Part shown: piece after piece, positions 37,489 through 44,383 of the stretch
How positions within the stretch are numbered: the first letter of the stretch is position 1
How the letters are laid out: each line of letters starts with the position of its first letter
Assembly (NCBI RefSeq): GCF_026410195.1
Contig: NZ_JAPMLM010000069.1
Coordinates: 124,001 to 188,000, forward strand
Length of the DNA stretch: 64,000 nt
Origin: Xanthomarina sp. F2636L
GTDB lineage: Bacteria; Bacteroidota; Bacteroidia; Flavobacteriales; Flavobacteriaceae
Direction: 5' to 3'
Made by a program: the position numbers and the translations under genes
Notes under the pieces: model-generated
Told to the model about the DNA's origin: nothing
Seen by the model: only the letters and a program-made list of their open reading frames with translations
Databases searched by the model: none

Positions 37489-37770
37489 TTATTTTCTTTT
37501 TACTTTAATATTTGACCTATCCTTAATGTCAGAAATGATAATACTACTATCGTCATTAGCCTTAACTTCTACATCAACTTTTGATTTTGCTACTTTTGAA
37601 ATTCCAATATTTGATATTTTTGATTCAAAAATTAATGTTATTAGTACTAAAAATTGGCTAATTATGACAATTAATGGTTCTGGACTTTGATCGGCGTTAA
37701 ACCAATATATTGCGATTCCTAGTGCTATTATATTAAAAACGTATAATATGATTTTTACTAGTTTGTTCAT
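37489..37770 (-). CDS. Small membrane protein coupled to the NACHT NTPase
   Basis: A 93-residue protein with two hydrophobic helices (IILYVFNIIALGIAIYWF; LIVIISQFLVLITLIF) and a charged, beta-prone C-terminal tail (VDVEVKANDDSSIIISDIKD followed by RSNIKVK). The gene ends one base before the NACHT gene starts, the spacing of a translationally coupled operon. With the membrane topology this suits an effector or anchor whose activity the NACHT protein controls, for example membrane disruption. I recognise no family. The role is an inference from context and topology only. Confidence 0.6.
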   Translation of the reverse strand: MNKLVKIILYVFNIIALGIAIYWFNADQSPEPLIVIISQFLVLITLIFESKISNIGISKVAKSKVDVEVKANDDSSIIISDIKDRSNIKVKRK

Positions 37771-38125
37771 TTTTTAGTTGATTTTTGTAATACTTATAAA
37801 TGTAAGTTAAAATGTTGATATATGTAAGTAATTATATGAAGAGCTCATAAATTATTGGTAAAACAAAAGGAAAGTGGAACGACCATATTTTGTGTTTAGA
37901 TTTTATGATGAGTTCCCAAAATGAACGAATTTTACTCTTTCAGTTACCTAAAGGCTGATTTAGTTGCAATAATGATTCTGTTGAATAGCAACAACAATGA
38001 TTTATTCTTTGTTGTTGCTGTTTATTTTATTCTTTTAGTTGTTTAAAAGGTTGATTCTAGTTGCAATAATGATTCTGTAGAACAACAACAATAATTTTGT
38101 TGTTGTTGTTGCAGTATTGTTGCAT
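37771..38125. other. Intergenic region between the NACHT unit and the replication-like module
   Basis: About 355 bases without a supportable gene. It holds the start region of the NACHT operon on its left and, on its right, two tandem copies of a hairpin-containing unit (separate entry). No clear TAnnTTTG promoter was found for the NACHT operon; TACATTTA about 27 bases before its start is the nearest match. Confidence 0.5.
37951..38113. repeat. Two tandem ~97-bp units, each with a CAA-repeat hairpin
   Basis: TAGTTGCAATAATGATTCTGT occurs identically at 37961-37981 and 38058-38078 (period 97). Each is followed by an inverted repeat of CAA/TTG triplets: AGCAACAACAA/TTGTTGTTGCT (37987-37997/38009-38019) and AACAACAACAA/TTGTTGTTGTT (38081-38091/38097-38107). 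They sit 10 bases past the DUF6371 gene stop, where a terminator or a replication origin element would be expected. Confidence 0.7.
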
Positions 38126-39040
38126 TTATATTTTTAAGTTTATTAAATAGTCTGCAATATCTAAACCTAGTTCTTTTTCTTTTTCTGTTGCTTTTTCTTG
38201 CAATAAAGTAGATGTTCTAAAAGTTGCTAATTTTGTGAGAACTGTAATTTTTTTGTTCCAAATATCATAGCAATTTAGATCTGGAAACAAAACAACATTT
38301 CTACCCTTTAAAACTTTTGTTTTTGATTCATTTAGATTATTGACACTTCCACACGCTAACCAAATAAACTCAGGCAAATACACACTTGAAATAATAGCTG
38401 TTTTTTCTGATTCAACAATTGCAACGGGTTTGTTTTTATCTTCATTTAATAAATGTTCTCCAAAGTAACATTGTTCTAAATGGAAGTTCTCTATTTTTAA
38501 AATATTATGCACCCAATTAATATGATTGTAAGGCTTTTTTATTCTCTTACCACTTGAAGCATTGTAAAGCATTATTTTACCACTTCGAATATTGTTATTT
38601 ATATCAACTTGCCAAAATACATTTGCACCTTGCCAATTGTTTGAAGTACCAATATTATATTTTTCTGCTAACTCAAAAGCAACTTCTTTATTCCAATGAT
38701 TAGTTAAAAAATCAATAAAGTAATTAGGATTTTTACTGTTCTTGCTTTTAGTCATATAATCAGAATCAATAAAACTAGGATTTGGTTTTTGTTTAATCTC
38801 GGTTTTTATGAAATAATTGCTTTTAATCAATGAAATATTATTGTTTTCGAAATATTGTTTAGGTGTGTAATGATAACCACACTTTATTTTTCTGTTGCAA
38901 CAACCAACATAATCATGTAAATATTCGTTTGTATGTAAATCAACATATTTAGTAAACTTGTTTTTTTTGTGGCATTTCGGGCAAACAAAACGTGTTTTTA
39001 TTCCATTATATGGTTCTAATATGAATCTGTAATTTTTCAT
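38126..39040 (-). CDS. DUF6371-type zinc-ribbon/Toprim-like protein (replication-like module)
   Basis: A 304-residue protein of a family found in Bacteroidota mobile elements. It opens with MKNYRFILEPYNGIKTRF, then a zinc-ribbon-like CPKCHKKNKF and CCNRKIKCGYHYTP, and has a Toprim-like region (KPVAIVESEKTAIISSVYL and NVVLFPDLNCYDIW) similar to the catalytic part of primases. It is probably a primase-like factor for element replication. I prefer the start at 39040; the ATG at 39070 lies inside the repeat array and adds ten non-conserved residues. It follows the AAA ATPase gene 60 bases downstream, separated by the array. Confidence 0.7.
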   Translation of the reverse strand: MKNYRFILEPYNGIKTRFVCPKCHKKNKFTKYVDLHTNEYLHDYVGCCNRKIKCGYHYTPKQYFENNNISLIKSNYFIKTEIKQKPNPSFIDSDYMTKSKNSKNPNYFIDFLTNHWNKEVAFELAEKYNIGTSNNWQGANVFWQVDINNNIRSGKIMLYNASSGKRIKKPYNHINWVHNILKIENFHLEQCYFGEHLLNEDKNKPVAIVESEKTAIISSVYLPEFIWLACGSVNNLNESKTKVLKGRNVVLFPDLNCYDIWNKKITVLTKLATFRTSTLLQEKATEKEKELGLDIADYLINLKI

Positions 39041-39054
39041 AGGACTATATTGAT

Positions 39055-39104
39055 GTAACAGTAGTAACATATGTAACTTATGTTACGATTGTTACACATG
39101 TTAC
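39055..39104. repeat. Six-element phased GTAAC/GTTAC array between the two replication-like genes
   Basis: GTAAC occurs at 39055, 39064 and 39073 and its complement GTTAC at 39082, 39091 and 39100: six pentamers at exact 9-base intervals, three in each orientation, forming one dyad centred at 39079/39080. Mirror positions pair in the pentamer blocks (plus several flanking bases), while 3-base spacers do not. The last element overlaps the ATPase stop codon. It may be a replication-initiator or repressor binding array, or an mRNA hairpin with three stem blocks. No other copy was seen in the window. Confidence 0.85.
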
Positions 39105-40153
39105 AGCTTATTATGTTTATCTAATGTTCTTTTTACTTTCATTTGATTAGTTCCTAACTGATTTGCAATTTCCCTCAAACTCAAATTTGGCTTAGAACTT
39201 TTCAACTCAATAATGTTATTTTCTAATTGTTCCCTATCTTCTTTTGAGATCTGTTTTAAGTGTTCAATTTCACTACTATAATCAATAAATTCAAACTGTA
39301 AAAAATTGTGAGGTTTATCTATTTGACAAACAACAACATTTTCAGTGTCATAAATTATTTCTGTGTTACGAGCTTTTATCTGCTTTATATATCTTAATTG
39401 TTTGTCATTGTGGCTTTCTCCAATAGAAAAACAACTATCAACAAAATTTATTAGCATTTTACTGCCAGCTAAGTCATTTCGAGTGATAGGTTTTGACAAA
39501 TCTCGTTTTGGTGTGTGAGCTAGTGCTAATATTGAAAGTCCATATTTGCTTTTTAAAGTCTTTAAATGTTTCATTAAAGGCAATGCATCTTTTGATTTTT
39601 CTGTTTCGTTTTTTAAATAGGTAAGATTATCAATAATTAGTATTTTAGAATTGGTTTCTATTATACTTTGTTCCAAAGAAGAATTTAAAAAACTTTCAAA
39701 TGTTTCTTTTGTAGGGATATTTGCATCAGGATTAATTTCTACTCGAATAAAATCGTTTCCAAATCTATAGTGCTGATCAAAGTCTTTAGAATAACGGTTT
39801 TCAAACTGTTTGTCTGAAAGTTCAAAATCGAAATATAAAATAGATTGTTTTTTTGCTTCTAACTTAAATCCTCTTATATATTCCCCTTTGCTTATACTAT
39901 TACCTATTTGAACGGCTAATATTGACTTACCTAAATTAGTGTCTGCAAATAATATACATAATTCATTTTCAAACCATAATTCACCAAACAACATCTTTGG
40001 TATTGGTCTTGTCTTTGCTTTTTCAATCCATTTGTTTGCAGATCTTACTTTAAAAAGTCCTTTATTTTCATTTTCATCTTCAATAGAGATTAAAAGATTA
40101 TTTGTTTCATTTAGAATTTCATCAATTCCAATATTCGTTTCGCTTTTTATCAT
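39101..40153 (-). CDS. RepA-like AAA ATPase (element replication helicase)
   Basis: A 350-residue RecA-fold ATPase. The Walker A region reads FADTNLGKS (a variant with Ala in place of the first Gly), Walker B is KILIIDNLTYL, and the HTPKRDLSKPITRNDLAGSK segment resembles the DnaB/RepA-type helicase family. The final ~60 residues include a helix-turn-helix (NLSLREIANQLGTNQMKVKR). Together with the DUF6371 protein it forms the element's replication-like module. A hexameric helicase role is inferred from the family, not shown here. Confidence 0.75.
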   Translation of the reverse strand: MIKSETNIGIDEILNETNNLLISIEDENENKGLFKVRSANKWIEKAKTRPIPKMLFGELWFENELCILFADTNLGKSILAVQIGNSISKGEYIRGFKLEAKKQSILYFDFELSDKQFENRYSKDFDQHYRFGNDFIRVEINPDANIPTKETFESFLNSSLEQSIIETNSKILIIDNLTYLKNETEKSKDALPLMKHLKTLKSKYGLSILALAHTPKRDLSKPITRNDLAGSKMLINFVDSCFSIGESHNDKQLRYIKQIKARNTEIIYDTENVVVCQIDKPHNFLQFEFIDYSSEIEHLKQISKEDREQLENNIIELKSSKPNLSLREIANQLGTNQMKVKRTLDKHNKL

Positions 40154-40182
40154 ATTATTATGGTGTTATCGATGATAATATG
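40151..40182. promoter_or_regulatory. Inverted repeat overlapping the AAA ATPase start
   Basis: CATATTAT (40151-40158) is mirrored by ATAATATG (40175-40182). The left arm includes the complement of the ATG, so a hairpin in the mRNA or a bound protein would affect translation or transcription of the gene. AT-rich composition makes chance plausible. Confidence 0.3.
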
Positions 40183-40229
40183 TATTTTTACATTGTCTGT
40201 ATAATTTGGCGATAATACTAAAGACATTA

Positions 40230-40263
40230 AAAACACACAATTCATCTTAGGATTGTGTGTTTT
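40230..40263 (-). terminator. Terminator after the HTH gene
   Basis: AAAACACACAAT (40230-40241) pairs perfectly with ATTGTGTGTTTT (40252-40263); a T run follows on the minus strand. It overlaps the stop codon of the HTH gene, so the ATPase gene likely has a separate promoter. Confidence 0.8.
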
Positions 40264-40549
40264 ATTTTTCAAATTGGTTCATTTGTTGAAGAGCTTGTAA
40301 TACGTCAGATTTTTTATAACGTACTTTAGTCCCTATTCTAAAGGCTGGAAGAATATCTTCTTTGGTGTATTTCCAAAGAGTAACTAAAGAAATAGATAAC
40401 ATTTTAGCTGTTTCCTCTCTAGTTAGAAGTTTGTCATGTTTGTTTTCCTGTTTAGAAAAATCTAAAAGGATGTTTTTTACACCACCTAAAATTTCATTTT
40501 TGAAATCTTCATTATTGGTGTTTTCAATTTGTAGAACTTGTTTAACCAT
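40262..40549 (-). CDS. Helix-turn-helix protein, excisionase/regulator-like
   Basis: A 95-residue protein with a C-terminal MerR/HTH_17-type domain: LTREETAKMLSISLVTLWKY followed by AFRIGTKVRYKKSDVLQAL. Such small proteins next to tyrosine integrases act as excisionases (directionality factors) or repressors of mobile elements. The N-terminal ~40 residues are helical and probably mediate dimerisation. An inverted repeat overlaps its probable transcription start, suggesting self-regulation. The family call is solid; its exact role is inferred from context. Confidence 0.8.
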   Translation of the reverse strand: MVKQVLQIENTNNEDFKNEILGGVKNILLDFSKQENKHDKLLTREETAKMLSISLVTLWKYTKEDILPAFRIGTKVRYKKSDVLQALQQMNQFEK

Positions 40550-40551
40550 CG

Positions 40552-40631
40552 CTTGTATTTTTATTATTTATACAAGCAAACTTAATGGCGATTAATCTTC
40601 TTTAAAAATTGGGTATGCGCAGAGTATACGC
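40552..40631 (-). promoter_or_regulatory. Promoter/operator region of the HTH gene
   Basis: On the minus strand TAAGTTTG (40584-40577) matches TAnnTTTG. Just downstream the inverted repeat CTTGTAT/ATACAAG (40552-40558/40570-40576) covers the likely start of transcription. Upstream, GTATGCGC (40613-40620) and GTATACGC (40624-40631) are near-direct repeats 11 bases apart. The combination looks like an autoregulated or excisionase-bound region. Confidence 0.45.
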
Positions 40632-40637
40632 AATACA

Positions 40638-41762
40638 TTAAAAAAAATATTGCTCTATTTTGGTGGTGGCTATACTTATCTTTTTTTGAGCTGTGTTGTA
40701 TTTATCTAAATCCTTTTTATAAATATCTGGATCTAGTTTGTTCACAGAAGGCTTAGGCAGGAGAAAGAGACTGATTTTCTTTCTTATATTTGATAGTGAG
40801 CTATTGGCGATTTTTTTCAATCTGCGAGCATATTCGGAATGATTCTCTAATAAACAATCATTAAAGACACTTGGATCCATATCGACCAACTCTATCAAAG
40901 TTTCTAATTGCAATTTTTCATCATAAATTCTTCCACCCGTTATATTATTTAAATGTTTCAATTGGTACTTATAATCCAAAGAAGAAAATCGATTCCTTAA
41001 ACACCTTGATCTTAACTTATCAACATAGCATAATTGTTGTAAAGGGGGTAATCTTTTTTTGCTGAAATTATTTTTTTCTCTTTTCCTGGATACTTCCTTT
41101 AATCTTGAAATTTCATTTTCACAAAAACTTTGTAATTCCACAATAAAAAACCATTCCTCCCAATAAGTAACAAAATCAAAATAAGCATATTCCTCAAAAA
41201 GTTTCTTTAAAACTTCAACTGAAGTGTCATTATACTCTCCATTAGAAATATAGTGACAAATAATAATGTGGTTTTCCTGGATGCAATCAAACACATATTC
41301 TTTCCATTTTTCTGTCCCTGTTTTTTCTTTACATAGACCAAAAAAAACATCTCCATGATCATCTAAATCACAATCCTGTGATATTATGTTTTTGAAAATT
41401 TCGAATTGATTTTTATAGGTTTTATTTATAAAATTTATTTTATCTTTTTTTAACAAAAAATTGCTCAATTCTATACTTAAAGAATTAAAATAATCTTCTA
41501 TAAATTCTTTCCTTTCTGTGTAAGCCTTTAATGCTTCGTAAATTTCAAAAACAACTTTTTTATTTAATGAATAAGTCACACAATCAAAAACCAAACGAGC
41601 ACCACACCATCCATCATCTGAAAATGCCGATACTATATCATTATTAAGATTCATTTTTCCTGTAGCTGAAATAATATTTTTTTTCAGTAGTTGTTTTACA
41701 ACATCAGAAGTTAAATTATCCCAATCAAAGGGGGTAATAATACCTTTAAAATCAGTTTTCAT
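40638..41762 (-). CDS. Unknown 374-residue protein between integrase and HTH gene
   Basis: A cytoplasmic, predicted all-alpha protein (long helices with many Lys/Glu; cluster of basic residues KEVSRKREKNNFSKKRL near residue 240). I recognise no family. It follows the integrase gene in the same direction with a 5-base gap (its ATG is at 41762; the integrase stop is at 41768) and is therefore likely co-expressed with it. Proteins in this position in Bacteroidota elements may help recombination or control it, but nothing in the sequence proves that. Confidence 0.6.
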   Translation of the reverse strand: MKTDFKGIITPFDWDNLTSDVVKQLLKKNIISATGKMNLNNDIVSAFSDDGWCGARLVFDCVTYSLNKKVVFEIYEALKAYTERKEFIEDYFNSLSIELSNFLLKKDKINFINKTYKNQFEIFKNIISQDCDLDDHGDVFFGLCKEKTGTEKWKEYVFDCIQENHIIICHYISNGEYNDTSVEVLKKLFEEYAYFDFVTYWEEWFFIVELQSFCENEISRLKEVSRKREKNNFSKKRLPPLQQLCYVDKLRSRCLRNRFSSLDYKYQLKHLNNITGGRIYDEKLQLETLIELVDMDPSVFNDCLLENHSEYARRLKKIANSSLSNIRKKISLFLLPKPSVNKLDPDIYKKDLDKYNTAQKKISIATTKIEQYFF

Positions 41763-41767
41763 AATTA

Positions 41768-43027
41768 CTACTTGTTTTTACTCTCCCAATATTTACTAAG
41801 TTTTTTGATATGCTCATCCTGTGATGCTTTTATGTATTGCAAAAATTGTTTAATACTTTTATGGCCAGTTGCCATCATTATTACCGAAGCCTCAAAACCT
41901 TCCAAAAACAAGTTTGTTGCAAAACTCCTGCGACATGTATGACTGCTTATTAATTTATATTTTGGGTATATATCCAGCTCCTTTTTATTTGAACCTTCTT
42001 TAATTGCGGCTCCATAGGTAGGGGTGTTTATTTCTGCTACTTGGCAAACCTCTTTTATATACTTGTTGAATTTTTGATCTGATATTTTCTTTGGGAATTC
42101 ACCATTTCTTTTTTCCAAAATCTTTTGAAATTGTGGGTGAATTGGAATTGTAAGGTTCTGTTCCGTTTTTAAGGTTGTAATATTAATTACATTTCCAATT
42201 ATGTTTCCCTTATCAATTCTCAAAAAATCTGATATTCTAAGTCCAGTTCTTAAACCAATAACAAATAAATCTCTTGCATTATCTAACCTAATATTATCAC
42301 TAAAGTCATGGTTAAAGATTTTGTTTATCTCTTCCTCGTTTAGATAAGTATCAAACGTTTCGTTTTTAGGAGCATTAAAATTGCTGCTTTTATACTGAGG
42401 GTTTACATTATATCCCTCAAATTCAATTTCCCTACAAAACGTCTTTATTCTTGAAATTAAATTGCCTATTGAGTTGTTATTAAGATTCTCTACATCCCTA
42501 CAAAAGTGAATAAACTCCTGGTGAAAGGTAAGGTCTATATCTTCAAAACGATAACGCTTTTTAGTATGCTCTTCAAAAGCTTTTAGTTTGTTTAAAGCTC
42601 CATTGTAGTTTTTAACAGACCTAGGCTTTATCAGCTTCCCTCTATATAAACGATTTGGTGCATCTTTAACAAATTTTTCGACCCAAGAAACTAAGTATGC
42701 TTTATATTCATCGTTTTTGTCAACTCTTCCAAAAAAATCAAAAACACTGTTCTTTAGCCATGCTTTTGATATATGCTTTTTGTTGTTATAATCGTTATTG
42801 TATTTATCAAAAAGAAATAACTCCAGGTTATTTAGTTTGTCATTAATAAAATCAACATTTGTTGTTGTTGCTTTTATTTTTAACCGTTGTTTTTTTTCAG
42901 ACCAATCATTAAATAACACACTGAAGCCAGTTCTTGTTTTTTGGTCAATTCTATTACTGTCCCAAAAACGAACATAGATACTTAAATACTTTTTCTTACC
43001 TTTAACAATAAAGTATTTTACATTCAC
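41768..43027 (-). CDS. Tyrosine-type site-specific integrase
   Basis: A 419-residue recombinase that catalyses element integration and excision at tRNA-Leu. The N-terminal arm-binding region (FIVKGKKKYLSIYVRFWDS) and SAM-like core-binding domain (FEDIDLTFHQEFIHFCRD) precede the catalytic domain with the first Arg in GLRTGLRISDFLRI, H363-x-x-R366 (SSHTCRRSF), His389 in ATGHKS, and the nucleophile Tyr398 (FLQYIKAS). All five catalytic positions are present, so it should be active. It is next to attR, and the paired TGCCGAA sites lie 13-30 bases upstream of its start. Confidence 0.93.
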   Translation of the reverse strand: MNVKYFIVKGKKKYLSIYVRFWDSNRIDQKTRTGFSVLFNDWSEKKQRLKIKATTTNVDFINDKLNNLELFLFDKYNNDYNNKKHISKAWLKNSVFDFFGRVDKNDEYKAYLVSWVEKFVKDAPNRLYRGKLIKPRSVKNYNGALNKLKAFEEHTKKRYRFEDIDLTFHQEFIHFCRDVENLNNNSIGNLISRIKTFCREIEFEGYNVNPQYKSSNFNAPKNETFDTYLNEEEINKIFNHDFSDNIRLDNARDLFVIGLRTGLRISDFLRIDKGNIIGNVINITTLKTEQNLTIPIHPQFQKILEKRNGEFPKKISDQKFNKYIKEVCQVAEINTPTYGAAIKEGSNKKELDIYPKYKLISSHTCRRSFATNLFLEGFEASVIMMATGHKSIKQFLQYIKASQDEHIKKLSKYWESKNK

Positions 43028-43039
43028 TTCAATTTATTT

Positions 43040-43057
43040 TGCCGAATTTTTGCCGAA
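43040..43057 (+). repeat. Paired TGCCGAA motifs near the right end (candidate integrase arm sites)
   Basis: TGCCGAA occurs at 43040-43046 and 43051-43057, the same 11-base spacing and orientation as the left-end pair at 29557-29578. They lie in the integrase promoter region, so integrase binding could also repress its own gene. Confidence 0.55.
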
Positions 43058-43190
43058 AGTTAATTAATTTTGATTAATTTAGCTTAATCTTTTTTAATTA
43101 TGTTTTAACACAAAAACTAAACAAACCCTTAATTATAAAAGATATACAACGGTTTTATTGAGTTAGAGTAAAAATAAAATTAAGACAGGT

Positions 43191-43209
43191 GATTTCCACC
43201 TTGAGTACT
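43191..43209 (+). repeat. Right attachment site (attR)
   Basis: GATTTCCACCTTGAGTACT repeats the tRNA-Leu 3' end (29483-29501) with one mismatch. No tRNA can be folded here; it is only the displaced 3' fragment. Confidence 0.85.
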
Positions 43210-43213
43210 ATAT

Positions 43214-43257
43214 AAATCGTAAAACGCTTAATTATAGCGCTTTGCGATTTTTTTATT
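43214..43257 (+). terminator. Original tRNA-Leu terminator, displaced by the element
   Basis: AAATCGTAAAACGC (43214-43227) pairs with GCGCTTTGCGATTT (43237-43250) allowing one G.U and one mismatch, then a T run. Its place just after attR suggests it served the tRNA before integration. Confidence 0.65.
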
Positions 43258-43393
43258 CCATTAACTGCAAACATCTTGCTTTGGTTTTTATTGTTTTTTT
43301 ATAACTTCGAGTCAACAATATTTTTAAATGGAATAAGAGAATTCTCTTTTATCTTGTATTTTAAGCCTCTACTAACTTTTAATACAAATAATC
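43258..43393. other. Short intergenic region before the mscS-like gene
   Basis: This region should hold the mscS-like promoter. TAACTTCG near 43312 is a one-base variant of TAnnTTTG with an upstream TTTG at about the right distance, a weak candidate. Confidence 0.3.
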
Positions 43394-44296
43394 ATGATAG
43401 ACTCCATCCAAGTTTTCGAGCAATCCTTAGAAGCCTATTGGAATGCTTTTGTTGCCAGCATTCCAAAAATCATCTTAGCTATTCTACTTATTATTGTTGG
43501 GTTTTTATTGGCAAATGTTATTTCCAGACTTTTTAAAAAAACCATTCTGCTAAGAACCCAAGACCCATTAATGATTAACTTTTTATCCAAAACGGTAAAA
43601 TTGGGTGTTGTTATATCCATCTTGATGTTGGCCTTAAATGTTGCAGGACTTGGAGGAGTTGCTGCTGGGATGTTAACAGCTGCAGGGGCAGGGGCAGTTA
43701 TTATTGGATTTGCCTTTAAAGATGTGGGAGAAAATTTTATTTCAGGAATTATTCTGTCTTTTAGTAGACCTTTTGATGTAAATGATACGGTAATGGTGGA
43801 TACTATTTTTGGAAAAATTACAGCCCTAGAATTTAGGTATACCAAACTAAAAACCTTCGATGGTCGCGACGTGTATATCCCCAATAGCGATATTATTAAA
43901 AAAGCGGTTTACAATTATACCGAAGATGGTTATTTTAGGCTAGATTTTATGGTAGGAATAGATTACGAAGACAATATTGAACTTGCTAAAAAAGTTATTT
44001 TGGAAGCTGTTAGAAATTCCGAAGGCGTTATTGAAAATCAAGATCACGAATGTTTTGTTGTGGTAGATTCTTTAGGTGTGAGTACGGTGAATTTAAAAAT
44101 TCTATTTTGGACTAAAACCAAGGAATACCGAAAAAGAGCCATGGAAGTAAAAAGTGGGGTTGTAAAAAATGTTAAACAAGTTATCATGGAAAATGGTCTT
44201 AACATGCCTGCGGATATTACAGAAATAAAACTTTACGGCTCTCAAACAAGCATTCCGGTTACGGTTGATTATCCTGAAAAAAATCATAAAAATTAG
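43394..44296 (+). CDS. Small-conductance mechanosensitive channel (MscS family)
   Basis: A heptameric inner-membrane channel that opens under membrane tension to relieve hypo-osmotic shock. The 300-residue protein has three N-terminal helices, the pore helix GGVAAGMLTAAGAGAVIIGF (Gly/Ala packing pattern), then the conserved FAFKDVGENFISGIILSFSR and the cytoplasmic vestibule with VYIPNSDIIKKAVYNYTEDG. Length is that of minimal MscS. It is the first core gene to the right of the integrated element. Confidence 0.93.
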   Translation: MIDSIQVFEQSLEAYWNAFVASIPKIILAILLIIVGFLLANVISRLFKKTILLRTQDPLMINFLSKTVKLGVVISILMLALNVAGLGGVAAGMLTAAGAGAVIIGFAFKDVGENFISGIILSFSRPFDVNDTVMVDTIFGKITALEFRYTKLKTFDGRDVYIPNSDIIKKAVYNYTEDGYFRLDFMVGIDYEDNIELAKKVILEAVRNSEGVIENQDHECFVVVDSLGVSTVNLKILFWTKTKEYRKRAMEVKSGVVKNVKQVIMENGLNMPADITEIKLYGSQTSIPVTVDYPEKNHKN

Positions 44297-44327
44297 AAAT
44301 TATGCAACCGATTACACGCTAAGGGTA

Positions 44328-44356
44328 TTGCCATTTCATTATAAATTGTATCTTTG
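44328..44356 (+). promoter_or_regulatory. HupE promoter
   Basis: TTG (44328-44330) and TATCTTTG (44349-44356) are 18 bases apart, a full match to the Bacteroidota -33/-7 arrangement, 27 bases before the ATG. Confidence 0.6.
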
Positions 44357-44383
44357 AAACCACCCTAAAAACTACGATAAATA

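Larger units (their letters stand above)
29483..43209. mobile_element. Integrated element in tRNA-Leu(CAA), about 13.7 kb
   Basis: The segment between the tRNA 3' end and the partial tRNA copy at 43191-43209 has the layout of a tRNA-integrated element: tyrosine integrase beside attR, HTH excisionase-like protein, replication-like ATPase and Toprim-type protein, then defence cargo (restriction-modification enzyme, NACHT ATPase with membrane partner) and remnants. It is more AT-rich and its genes are less familiar than the flanks. No relaxase, type IV coupling protein, capsid or terminase was recognised, so autonomous conjugation or packaging looks unlikely; mobilisation by a helper is an inference. 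Confidence 0.85.

Noticed and set aside
37951-38113. Tandem repeats as a possible CRISPR array
   Set aside because: There are only two units, each contains a hairpin, and there is no cas gene in the window.
40151-40182. Inverted repeat at the ATPase start as an origin element
   Set aside because: AT-rich, only 8-base arms, single copy; kept only as a low-confidence regulatory site.
43435-43884. 149-codon frame antisense to the mscS-like gene
   Set aside because: It mirrors the MscS coding sequence; codon composition is that of a complement frame.
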